Made by a program: the position numbers and the translations under genes. 64,000 bases of DNA from Tetradesmus obliquus (Eukaryota > Chlorophyta > Chlorophyceae > Sphaeropleales > Scenedesmaceae). Position 1 is the stretch's first letter, and each line of letters starts with the position of its first letter. The stretch lies in the NCBI GenBank assembly GCA_030272155.1, contig CP126193.1:7502001-7566000 (forward strand), written 5' to 3'. Below the pieces are notes generated by a model, which saw only the letters and a list, made by a program, of their open reading frames with translations, did no database searches and was not told where the DNA came from. Positions 54,731 to 64,000 of the stretch are shown here, one piece after another.

Positions 54731-56516
54731 GCAGCCGCAGCAGCACAGTCAGGATCTGGCAACAGCAGCAGTGCCAGGCTGGGTGCATGAGCACACTGCG
54801 TCAGGCAAGCAGAGCAGCAGGGAGCTGTGTGTGTTGCGACTGCAGCACAAGAAAGCGGCAGGCGGCTCCGGCAACAGCGCTACACCTGCACAGTGGCTGG
54901 CTGCTGACTATCCTCCCGCGCAATTTTCCATGCCCAGCAGCTGCCGTCTGCTGTTGCTGCACAGGAGGTTATGCGCTAGGTGTACACTAAGCCAGCAGCA
55001 GGCCAGCGCAGGCAGGCTGCCGTGCTGTGCTCACCTCAGCGTAGCAGCGCATGGCATCTTCTAAAGGACCCCGCAGCGAACGCACCCGCAGCCGCAGCCC
55101 AGGATCAAGCACGCCTCCATCACCAGCACCACCAGCACCACCACCACCACCACCACCCGATGTGCTGTGGCACGACCCTGCAGATGCCAGCCGCAGCCCG
55201 CTGGCTCCAAGGCCCAGGCCAGCATGGCTGCTCACATCTGCTGCTGCTGCTGCTGCTAGCCTGCTTGCGCTGCCTGGCCGGCCGTGCTGCTGCTGCGCTG
55301 CCCAATGCCGCGCGGAGGCAGCGCCAGGGCTCGCGCTGCCTAAGCTGCTGGCGGCTGCGATGCGTGCAGCCGTGACTCCTGCAGCCTGCGCCACTGCTGC
55401 GCAAGGCTCCAGATGCAGGCCGATGCCGCTGCCTGCTGCACGCAGGGAGCAGGGCTCCGCTGCTGCTGCTGCTGCTGCTGGTGGTGGTGCAGACGCGTAT
55501 GCCGGGTACAGTGCGCCACCAGGGGCTGCTTCAACAGGGCTGGGGCTGTTGGCTAGGTAGCTGCTGCTCCAAGGGTCTGCGAGCTGCTCCTGCTGCTGCT
55601 CATCATCTGCCAACAGCTGCTGGCGCTGGGACATGTTGTCTAGCAGGTGCTGCGACTGCTGCTGCTGCCGCAGCATGTGTAGCTGGTACTGCTCCAGTGC
55701 AGTGCTCCAGCTGAGGCTATCTGCTAATGAGCTGGCAGCAGCAGGCGCTGGTGGGCAGTGCTGGGCTTGCTGGCTGCCAGCTGCTGCTGCCGCATCTCCG
55801 CTGCTGCCACCTGCTGCTGCTGCTGCTGTTGGTGCGCATGATTGCAGCCTGGGCTGCTGACTGAACTCCAGGTGACGCCTGGCCCTGCTGCCGCTGCTAC
55901 TGTTTTCGTCGTTGCCAGTGGCCGGGTGAAGGTTGTTGTGCGGAGAGGCAGCAGCTGCTGCTGCTTCGTGCACTGTCGTTGCTGGGCTGGCTGCTGCCGC
56001 TGCCTCAATCTCCTGCAAGAGGTCTCTAGCATGAGCAGCAAGCGAAGCCATGCCAGGTGACTTGGCTGCTTCAGGTGCTACTGCTGCAGCAGCAGATGGG
56101 CTGTTTAAGCTTGCATCTGTTGGCTGCTGCTGTCGCTGCTGCTGCTGCTGCTGTGCTAGGGGTTGCTTGGTTGGTGGTGGTGCTGGGGGCAGTTTCAACA
56201 GCTCTGCCTGGCTGCCAGCACACACCTGGTACGTTGTGTGCTGCTCTGGCAACTCTACATCAACATCAGCAGACGTCTGCTGCAACGTCTGCTGAGGGGA
56301 ATGCTTGCTGTCTAGCAGGCGCTGCATCAGCTGCCTCAGCTGTGCAGCAGAGGCAGCTAGCTCGACAGCACTGTTGCTGCTGATGCTGTTGTCATCTCGG
56401 TCATCCAGCTGGTCCAAAGACGCCTCCTGCTGCAAATGCTGTTGCAGCTGCAGGTTGTATGTTTGACCTCGCTCGGCATCAGACAGGACAGCTGCAGGAG
56501 CCTCACCCACAGACAT
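49670..56516 (-). CDS. Large coiled-coil protein
   Basis: Minus-strand exons 56516-55035, 54688-54415, 54286-53877, 53806-53756, 53626-53417, 53121-52924, 52750-52554, 52357-51616 and 51211-49670 join in frame to 1,701 residues plus stop, starting at ATG 56516. Residues 1-494 are Gln/Ala/Ser-rich and probably disordered. Residues about 495-1190 are almost continuous heptad-type coiled coil (for example LAALAHEFDAAISRREQQLA, VSSLQQEQQQLLSALSALEG, LAQLQQQDEQLQQANQQLAL), extending into the last exon (LSDANAHIAELTAEVAAARS). The final 400 residues are low complexity with Ser, Gln and Ala. No motor, kinase or membrane segment was found. Such proteins often serve as scaffolds of centrosomes, basal bodies, Golgi or cytoskeleton, but nothing here decides between these. 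Its promoter is shared with the G-patch gene. Confidence 0.8.
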
Positions 56517-56765
56517 AGTTGCTCACGTATGGCAAGCACGCTGACGCTGCATTGTTGGCCAGTGAGGTGCTGCTGCCAATGATAAGCAGAGTTCCTGACA
56601 CCATAAATGATGCCCAGGCGATGAACCTGCGCTATATCTCTTTGTCGATGCAGGTCTGATGCACAGAGACCGAGACTGCAGTCAACTGCATGCTTCAACA
56701 AGACATCATGGCTTTCCTTCAAGCAAGGTTATCGAACTAATTCTTGAAAGTCACAGCGTGCGAGG
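56517..56765. promoter_or_regulatory. Short bidirectional promoter
   Basis: Only 249 bp separate the start codons of the coiled-coil gene (minus) and the G-patch gene (plus). No clear TATA box was seen. Confidence 0.45.
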
Positions 56766-57944
56766 ATGTTCCCTACATACTTGAATGCTGCCACTGCCCG
56801 GCACTGTCGATCGCGTTCAAATCGCTTGTCACATGGCACTTCGGTGCAACGCACAGTCTGCGGTGGGAAGCTGGCTAAACTGCACATACGAGTGCCGAAA
56901 TCTGCAGCGCTGGGTGTGGCAAAGATTTTACTTGGCAGGCCACGTCTGTTCCTGTGTCACCGACGTCAGATGCAGCAGCATCCCCATGACTCTGCTGCTA
57001 CTTTTTATGCCAAGCTTGTCAATGTTCCACCCGCTATTGATCATGGGGGACAGCGGCAAGGTGAAGGGCAAGCTTCGGAGGCAGTAGCACAGCAGACAGA
57101 CTTGTGGCAGCAGCAGCAACAGCAGCAGGCCGGTGCAGCAGTCGGCATACCTTTTAAACCTGTCAAGTTTGCTCAGCCAGTTGTGCTTGACCCCAACACC
57201 GGCGTTGTGACCTTACAGCCGATATCATCACAACCCCAGCATCACCCACAGCATGACCAGCCTCTTGCCCTCCACAATTCGGCTGCCACCAGCACTGGCA
57301 GCAGTAGCCAGGCGGCACCCCAGCTAGACTTGAGCAGCCAAGCTAGCCGCTACCGCACCACGTCAGCCCGCAGTGCCACCACAGCAGCAGCAGCAGCAGC
57401 CCACCCAGCCGCACCATCAGCGTTTGGATCCAGCTCCAAACGCCCCATCGACCGCAGCAACGTCGGTTACCAGCTGCTGCAGAAGGCTGGCTGGCAGGAA
57501 GGAAGCGGCTTGGGCAGGCAGCAGCAGGGCATGGCAGCGCCGCTGCAGCTGCAGCCGCAGAAAGGCAGCAAAGGTCTTGGCTTTGCCCCTCAGGACCCTC
57601 TGCAGCTGCAGCGGCAGCAGATTGCAGCAGCAGCTGCTGCTGGTGGTGGTGCTGCTACAGCCCCTGCTGTGCCAGCTGCTGGTCCGGTGCTTGGTGGGAA
57701 GCGAGTAGCAGCGCTTGTTGCAGCTGAGCTAGCATCAGAAGATCTGGACACCAAAGTGAAGCGTCACACGCAGCTCCTTGAGCAGGAGGCGAAGGAACAG
57801 CGTGACAAGGCAATTCAGTTGTACATGCAGCGCGCTTTCAACGAGCCGTCACTGGCAGATGTGGGTGACCATGCAAGCGTGCTCGGCAGAAATAGCCGGC
57901 TGACAAAAACTAATCCTTTGCTGGATGATGACGAGGGTTACTAG
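56766..57944 (+). CDS. G-patch domain protein
   Basis: Single open frame of 392 residues from ATG 56766. The G-patch lies at residues about 232-273: GYQLLQKAGWQEGSGLGRQQ, then GMAAPLQ and KGSKGLGF, with the conserved Gly, aromatic and Gly-x-Gly-Leu-Gly positions. A conserved-looking block (FKPVKFAQPVVLDPNTGVVT) precedes it. A charged C-terminal helix (ELASEDLDTKVKRHTQLLEQ, EAKEQRDKAIQLYMQRAF) follows. Family knowledge: G-patch proteins bind and activate DEAH helicases in splicing or ribosome assembly; this one most resembles the GPATCH8/GPATCH11-style nuclear class, but the assignment is loose. The first 70 residues look unlike coding sequence (many Cys, Arg and His), so the true start could be downstream at a Met such as the one in RRQMQQHPHD, or an unseen intron may be present. 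Confidence 0.85.
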   Translation: MFPTYLNAATARHCRSRSNRLSHGTSVQRTVCGGKLAKLHIRVPKSAALGVAKILLGRPRLFLCHRRQMQQHPHDSAATFYAKLVNVPPAIDHGGQRQGEGQASEAVAQQTDLWQQQQQQQAGAAVGIPFKPVKFAQPVVLDPNTGVVTLQPISSQPQHHPQHDQPLALHNSAATSTGSSSQAAPQLDLSSQASRYRTTSARSATTAAAAAAHPAAPSAFGSSSKRPIDRSNVGYQLLQKAGWQEGSGLGRQQQGMAAPLQLQPQKGSKGLGFAPQDPLQLQRQQIAAAAAAGGGAATAPAVPAAGPVLGGKRVAALVAAELASEDLDTKVKRHTQLLEQEAKEQRDKAIQLYMQRAFNEPSLADVGDHASVLGRNSRLTKTNPLLDDDEGY

Positions 57945-59077
57945 GTGTGGCTGGTAGGATGTACGTTGCATGCCACAACAACCAACTGCCGGGCATAACG
58001 CATCCTGGCTATCTCATCTGTACGACCCTACAAATTCCATGCATGGCACGGCAGCAGCCTATTGCAGCCTTGTAACATACACCAGAAGGATCTTGCACAG
58101 TGTTGCACTTACAGCGCACCTGCATGCAAAGCAACGCTGCATGCGGCAGTGTGGGCTCTCTTGGGGCATGAGCCACTTGTGTTCCTGCCTCATCCTGCCA
58201 ACAGTCGGCAGGCAGCAACTGTGCACCCGGCATCTAGCCTGGAGTGTGCCTGCCTGTGTGCGAGTGTTGCCAAGCATTCAGCCGCCACTGCCGCAAGGCA
58301 GCTGAGCGTAGTGTTGTGAAATTATTTGTCCGCTGACAGATTGCCACTGCAGAAGTGGCCGCACAGCACAAGCTGAATGCTTCAGTAGCCATTCTGTGCC
58401 TGGCAAGCTTGGCTGGTGCACCATCTTCATCGTCGTGTTCAGCAAGCAGCATTGCGTAGTCGAGCATCACGCTGGCCCATGGCTTGGATGTGGCAGCGGC
58501 TGAGTTTGCCTGGGGTGCAGGCAATGTGCAGGCCGCGGTGACGGTGACAGATTGCTAGGGGTTTTACTGTCCTCGCATGCAGCCTGAGGTACCGGGTTGG
58601 TAAGTACTAGTTATTTGTGGCAGCATGGATTTGATGGTGCAGCATGTCTGCACCAGCATGCTCAAACTGTTGTTGGCCATCATCTGCTGACATGTGAGAG
58701 AACCAGTTGACATGCGTTTCAGAAGCAGGGGGTGTTGACAGAGAGGCAGCACTTCTTGCTGATTGTGTGTCAGCTCTTAATTTGATCAATCAGACTAGTG
58801 AACGGCTCCCGGCAGCGACAGCAAAACTCAGCCTCTCCCTCTCTTGCAGGCCTTCAGGTTCAGGTTCAATGTGATGTTCCTGATCCCATCAGCTAATCGG
58901 TTATGTAAGGCATGCTTCACCTGCTAGCATCTCGTGAAAGGCGTTGGCTGCGTTAGGGGCACGGTTTGTTGCCACCGCCGGGCGGAAAAAGCCTCAACTT
59001 GGTGAACCTGCGGGTCTGCTCGTAGTGGAATTGAACGTGGAACACGCCTCAGCATCTTCCGCGCCGCTGCTTTGATC
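57945..59077. other. Intergenic region
   Basis: TGTAA at 58071-58075 lies 127 nt after the G-patch stop and is a good polyadenylation candidate. No convincing gene; a minus-strand open stretch (58524-58234) lacks an ATG at its start. Confidence 0.45.
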
Positions 59078-59085
59078 TATATAAA
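59078..59085 (+). promoter_or_regulatory. Candidate TATA box of the SBP-box gene
   Basis: TATATAAA, 564 bp before the ATG at 59649. Implies a 5' UTR of about 540 nt; a GT..AG pair at 59427-59483 (ACACAG^GTAAGG to TTTTCCGCAG) could be a 5' UTR intron. Confidence 0.5.
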
Positions 59086-59220
59086 CAGCGCAATCACTCT
59101 ACGCTCGTGTTGCATCGTCGCCAGCGCGTGATGTGCAACTTGCTCTGGGGTTTTCCCCCGGGTGAAAGAACACCAGGGAACATTGGTGTTGGAGCGCCTG
59201 GCATGTAGCACTGCAGCGGT

Positions 59221-59430
59221 ATGTCAGATCAACATCCAAGTAATGCTAGATGTGTAGTTACAATATTCACCCTGTATGCACGGGCTATTAGACCCTCGCC
59301 GACACTTTCCGACATCTCAGCTCTGCATCGCCGGGCGCTGTCCGTGTTCAGGTCTGCAAATGACATCGGAAGTAGGAAATATAGCATAGAAAGTGGAGGG
59401 CGCAAGCTAAATGCATCAACACACAGGTAA
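59221..59430 (+). other. Possible upstream ORF of the SBP-box transcript
   Basis: An ATG-initiated frame of 69 codons (MSDQHPSNARC...) within the proposed leader. If the putative leader intron is removed the frame continues to about 59567, still before the main ATG. No similarity recognised. Confidence 0.2.
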
Positions 59431-59648
59431 GGGCGCTTTCGCCCAGCTCACCGCGTGTTCGACAACTGAGATCTTTTCCGCAGCAAGCGTCACTCACATC
59501 AGTCTGCTTGGCGACACAGCGTAGCAGCTCAATCCGTAACCCCACTTCTCCTGCTGACCACCTGCTGACCACCACCACCTTTCGCGCTCCGCTTGGCTAC
59601 CGCTCCGCCTCTCCTCGCAACACAACATTCTTCATAGCAGAATATGTC

Positions 59649-61634
59649 ATGTCTGCGGCCCACATATCAGATGTCGCGCACGGTGGCAAGCAGGACACAA
59701 AGTGCTGCAAGGTGAGCCAACCCACCAACTCCTGCTCAGCTCCACAGCTGCTGTTAGGTGCCTGGTCCATCGTACTTCGCAATCACTTGCGGGATATGTC
59801 AAGGTATTGTACAAGCTCCCACTGCAGCGTTTTAGATGAAGCAGGAGGCACCCATACTGAATGCAGCGAGCCAGATGACTGTCTGCAGCAGTGACGCCTG
59901 GCAACTCCATCTTCTAGTGCTGCCTCCACTGCTACTGATGCTGCTGGTGCTGCTGTTTTTGCATGTGTGTGCGGCTTCATGATCCGCCAACAGGTGCTTG
60001 GCTGTACCTCACAGCTACTGAACAAGTACTGCCAGAAGAAACGGGTGTGCGAGCAGCACATAAAAGTGAGGGCAGCACCGCCAGCACAGCGCCAGCAGCA
60101 GGCATGTTGGTGCAGTAGCCACGCTTCTGTGGGACTAATGCCTGCAGACTGTGCCCATGGCATGCTGGCCGTGCAGGTGTTGGCAACACAGCTTGCCCGC
60201 ATTGGTTATCGTTGCAATGGCATGATAGGTGATTTGAATCTGAGCATGCCCGCGCCTGGTTGCTGCAGCATGCTTTCCTCCGTCAGCTGCTGCTGCCGTG
60301 CATGCTGCTGCTGGATGCCGGCAGCTGCTTGCAACCCTACCCCACAGCAACTGCCACAAACACCAACACATCTGCTGCTGCTGCTGCTGCTGCTGTTGCT
60401 GATGCTGCTGCAAGCGCAGGCTGCAGCCGTGCAGTGTGAAGGCCAGGGCGACACCCTGTTCAGGTTCTGCCAGCAGTGCGGCAAGCTGGAGCCCCTGGCA
60501 CGCTTCGAGGGCAACCTGCGCAGCTGCCGCAGCAGCTTGCGCAAGCGGCGCGTGGCCAGCGCAGGCACCGATGATGAGGCGGCGCAGCCGCCAGCTGCGC
60601 TCGGCAGCAGCGGCGGCAGCAGCAGCATGCGCGTCAGCCGCAGCAGGGCTGCCAAGCGCTCCAGGCTCAGCTTGAAGTCCCGTACGCGGGCCTGCGCTGC
60701 TGTCGGAGCAGCAATGCGAGGCAATAAAGGTGACGAGGCTGCTGCACAGAACGGCTTGAACCCTGCAGTGCAGCCGCCAGCAGCAGCAGCAGCAGGAGCA
60801 GCACTTGATGATGGTGCGTGTGCTGCTGATGTTGCGGCAGCGCTTGCGGAAGCGCTGACCAGCAACATGATGCAGGAGTTTGACAGCTGCTGTCAGTTTG
60901 GCATGTCAGCAGCGCCACACTGCAGCTGGCATCCCTCTGCAGCGGCAGCAATGCCAACACCACAGCAGCAGCAGCAGCAGCAGCAGCAGGGTGTTGAGTT
61001 TGAGGTGGATGAGCTACTGCAATCTGAGCTGCTGCTGGACATGTGCACTGCGGTTGAGGGCCATGATGGCAGCTGCTGCAGCCGCAGCAGCACACATGAC
61101 AACAGCAGCGAGCATCAGCTAGAGCAGCTGCTTGTAAGCGAGCTGCGAGCAGCAGCTGCTGCTGCTGCTGCTGCTCCAGCTGGTTTGCCCGCCACAAATG
61201 CACACATGCAGCTGCAGACAGCTGCCCCCGGTGCACATGGTTGCATGCTGGGCGGCAGGCCAAGCTGCTATAGCATTCCTGGGATTGCACACCAAGGGGC
61301 CATGCATTGCGCAGCTGTAGCAGCAACACCCATGCCAGCTTGGCAGCACTCTGCCATGCAGCAGCAGCAGCAGCAGCTGGCAGGCATGCCAGTGGCAGCG
61401 CAGCGGAGGATCGACGACAGCAATGCAGCTGCGCTGCGTGAGCGCCTGGTGCACCTGCAGCAGATGCAGCAGCGTATGGACCAGCTGCAGCATGCATTGG
61501 CAAGTGTGCAGCTGCGGAGGCAGCAGGCTGCAGCGCTGCTCATGGCAGCAGACGCTGCTGCAGCTGCTGCTGTTGCTATCGCTCCAGATCTGGGTGTGAG
61601 TGTGCCAGCGCTGCAGAGATCATTCACCTTGTAG
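59649..61634 (+). CDS. SBP-box transcription factor with altered second zinc site
   Basis: Exons 59649-59711, 59994-60065 and 60420-61634 join in frame to 449 residues. The SBP domain spans all three exons. Zinc site 1: Cys20, Cys25, Cys40 and His43 (CKVLGCTSQL, KRVCEQHIK), with 14 rather than 16 residues between the second and third ligands. Zinc site 2: Cys62, Cys65 and Cys81 (FRFCQQCGKLEPLARF, LRSCRSSLRKRR), but the family's His four residues after Cys65 is Glu69. The basic RSCRSSLRKRR fits the bipartite nuclear signal. A Ser/Arg-rich segment and Ala/Gln-rich C-terminus follow, ending with a predicted helix (LRERLVHLQQMQQRMDQLQH). Family knowledge: plant and algal factors binding GTAC cores (for example copper response in Chlamydomonas). 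The split of the domain by an intron between the two zinc sites is also typical. Confidence 0.88.
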
Positions 61635-62918
61635 TCAAGCAACAACGGCTGCTGTATGGGGCCGGGCTGGGGTGCATTTGCCTGACACAGGGACCTCAAG
61701 AGCTGCAGCAGGCTGCAGCTGCACCTTCCTGCAAGTTCCTGCAAGTTCCTGCAAGCAGCAGCAGCACTTGGCTGCGCCCGCATTGTTGCAGATTGAGTGC
61801 CTCCCTGAGCAGCACGGCAGCATTGTATGACCGTGGTTGCTGTCGGGTACACAGATCGATTAGGCACGATTTGCGTTGTGTTGACAGACTGACGCTTGCT
61901 TGTGGTGGCCTCTGTTGTGTGGGTCACCAGTACTGTAGCCACTGGGACTGGGTGTGCCAGTTGAACAATTCATTCATCAGGTGTGTTGGTCGGGGTAAGA
62001 TGATATGAGAGGGCGGAGGGGCAATTGGGTGGTGGGAGCAGCATCATGATAGTGATGGCTGGTGCTGATGTACACGGATGTTACATGACATGTTCCAGTC
62101 TGTTGGTGCGCATTCAACTGTGCGCAGTAGTGTTGCTGCCAGTGTGTTTGTGTGTGAGTGACAGGAAATCGCAGAAGGCAACCTTTTTTATTCCCGTTGA
62201 GTTCCGGGCTGTATCTTGGCGTCTTACCACTGCGCATGGCTCTTTGAACCTGGTGATGATGGTTACAGTAGTCATGTTGATGTTGTTGTTGCCACATACC
62301 AACTCTGCCGTGCTTTTTGCACAACAGATTATGCAAGAGATGAGGCTCTCTCGGGCCTGACACTCGTAGCGCTGATGGTGTGTACCGTTAGAAATGGTCG
62401 TTGCCAGTGTCACCTGGCTGTGTACTAGTGACACATGCGTGTCACTGGTGAGAGCTGTGCATGTGTCACTAGTGACGCCAGCTGTCGTCGCTGCAGCTGT
62501 TCCCATGGGGTTCTGTCAGTTCTGCGGGGGAGGACAACATGGTGCACGGCCTGTGCATACGTCAACTGCTGTGCACCGGCCTGCATCTAGGACCTCTGCC
62601 TGTGGTGGATCAACCGCCACGAGGCGCGATTGTGCTATTATGCATATGCATGCTGGCTGTGGCCAGATGGCATGTCAGCAACGCCTTGCAGGGCAATCAA
62701 GGGTGGCTGCTATGGGGAGATCAATGCATGCTCTTGAGGTGCTGCTGCTCGCATCGTTGCAGTGCAGCAGCGCTTGGGGATGGAACTGTGGTGATGTTGA
62801 CACACACCAGATGTGGATTTGTCAACAGAGGTCTCGGCGGTGTTTGGCATGGAACAGGTGTTGTTAACTCAAGGTGTTGAAACAGACGTGTGTGTTTCAT
62901 CTGCATTGCGGCTGGCAT
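61635..62918. other. Intergenic region
   Basis: No gene seen. GCAAGTTCCT is repeated three times near 61731-61757. No TGTAA was found close after the SBP stop. Confidence 0.45.
62425..62472. repeat. Nested inverted repeat
   Basis: CTAGTGACACATG (62425-62437) and its exact complement CATGTGTCACTAG (62460-62472) are 22 bp apart; an inner hairpin GTGACAC-ATGC-GTGTCAC spans 62428-62445. Multiple GTGACAC/GTGTCAC words cluster here. Confidence 0.65.
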
Positions 62919-64000
62919 GAATCAACAGCAGCTCCCACAACCCTTTTATGCAGGGATGGCAGGCGAGCCTGACGCATGGCTGTTGTTGTGGTTGTTTTGT
63001 TGCGATTCACAGGAGTCGGTTGGACTAACAGTGGCACTGCACATATGTTTTGCTGCCCTCGGCAGGGGTTGGCTGATGCCGCTGGCAGCAGCTGCTGCTC
63101 CAAGCAGCAGCCAACTTGTGTGGGTGCTACTACTACTGTCAGGAGCTCTTGGCGAGGCAGCCGCAGCTGCACCTTGCCCCTCATTGTGTTATTATTCAAA
63201 GGCAGCAGGCGTTTGTGCGTCTGAAGCACTCTGCTTTTTCTGGTTGCGGCAGCAGGCGCCATTTCACAATTCTACACTGACATATGCAGCACGTGCTCCT
63301 GTGCAGCCGCAGCTGCTCACATCAACACATGTGTCAGCGATCGGGGCTGTCACCGCACTTCATTTCGCGTGCAGGCGTGATTGCCGCCACGCGATTCATT
63401 GCCGCCGCTGCGTTGCTGGCGAGCTTTCACAGCAGGTGTTTGTAGGGATGGTTGCTCTTGAGAGTGTGTCGGCTGGCTTGATGGCTGGCAGTGACTGACG
63501 TGAACCAACAGCAGCCCCCACGCCCCTCTCACAGAGGAGTTGCAGGCAAGCCTGGTGCAAGGATGTTTCTACGCTGATTCACAGGAATCGGTTGGACAAG
63601 AAAGTGGCACTGCACGTATGTTTTGCTGCGCTGCGGCAGTGGCTAGCCAGTGGCAGCAGCTGCTGCTCAAGCAGCAGCCAAAGCATGTGTGGGTGCTACA
63701 GAGTCCGCAACTGTCAGGACCTCTTGGCGGGGCAGCCGCAGCGTTGCCTTGCCCCTCATTGTATGATTGTTCACAGGCAGCAGCGGCATTGTGCATGGCT
63801 ACTGCATGAGTTCGCCCACTCTGGATGCGGCAGCAGGCATCACTCCAAACTTCCTGTACTGACTCATGCAGGTTGCGCTCTTGTGCGGCCTCAGCTGCTG
63901 ACACCATCACATGTTTTGGCGATCAGGGCTGTCACCGCACTCCAACTTCCTCCTCGCGTGCAGGCGTGATTGCCGCCACGCGATTCATTGCTGCCGCTGC
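62919..64000 (+). repeat. About 580-bp tandem duplication, second copy runs off the window
   Basis: Copy 1 (62919-63500) and copy 2 (63501 to the end) align throughout: GATTCACAGG at 63004 and 63576, TTGCCCCTCATTGT in each, and GCAGGCGTGATTGCCGCCAC at 63371 and 63960. The offset changes from 572 to 589 bp, so indels have accumulated. Open stretches (for example VALHVCFAALRQWLAS in copy 2) suggest exon content, but copy 1 has a stop in the same frame. It may belong to a gene continuing beyond the window. Confidence 0.75.

Noticed and set aside
58234-58524. Minus-strand 96-codon open stretch
   Set aside because: Begins at TTG rather than ATG and has no supporting context.

Overview
The window is nuclear DNA of a eukaryote, most likely a GC-rich green alga (Chlorophyta, possibly a Scenedesmus-like member of the Sphaeropleales; the order is inferred, not proven). 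The genes are rich in short introns with GT..AG borders. CAG/CTG microsatellites run through exons and introns and encode long Gln, Ala or Ser runs. TGTAA motifs, the usual green-algal polyadenylation signal, follow some stop codons. The gene set fits: a plant-type NO VEIN protein, SBP-box, GATA and bZIP factors, a type I metacaspase and an STPGR (sperm-tail PG-rich repeat) protein. No tRNA, rRNA, CRISPR or bacterial operon structure was seen.

Layout. (1) <1-14360, + strand: the C-terminal 2,242 residues of a giant NO VEIN-like protein in 12 exons whose phases all agree; its N-terminus lies upstream. (2) 15781-18102, +: single-exon GATA-finger protein. (3) 20465/20540-26454, +: bZIP-type leucine-zipper protein, 9 exons, basic region not found. 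(4) 26.6-31.5 kb: no convincing gene, simple repeats and degenerate duplications. (5) 31488-35534, -: 851-residue protein with two membrane segments, function unknown, 7 exons. (6) 36549-37436, -: fragment of a reverse-transcriptase-like ORF. (7) 37726-41754, -: complete 9-exon type I metacaspase (412 aa). (8) 42568-47761, +: 13-exon, 869-residue STPGR protein, divergent from the metacaspase. (9) 48.3-49.1 kb: 208-bp tandem satellite. (10) 49670-56516, -: 9-exon, 1,701-residue coiled-coil protein, divergent over 249 bp from (11) 56766-57944, +: G-patch protein. (12) 59649-61634, +: 3-exon SBP-box factor whose second zinc site has lost its histidine. (13) 62919-64000: about 580-bp tandem duplication running off the end.

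The most striking signal is a pattern rather than a gene. In the NO VEIN, bZIP and metacaspase genes many introns contain tandem 'echoes' of the neighbouring exon edges, each with a copied splice site. Donor-side echoes follow the true exon end and acceptor-side echoes precede the true exon start, so introns seem to grow inward from both ends out of exon sequence. The 2.5-kb intron at 6179-8721 consists almost wholly of seven donor echoes followed by three acceptor echoes. Frame-consistent models that skip every echo exist for all three genes. This suggests either neutral intron growth by junction-spanning tandem duplication or large sets of competing splice sites. A second pattern is that CTG repeats stand where a polypyrimidine tract would be before many 3' splice sites.

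Exon models were built by hand from splice sites, reading phase and family resemblance; no alignment or search could be run.
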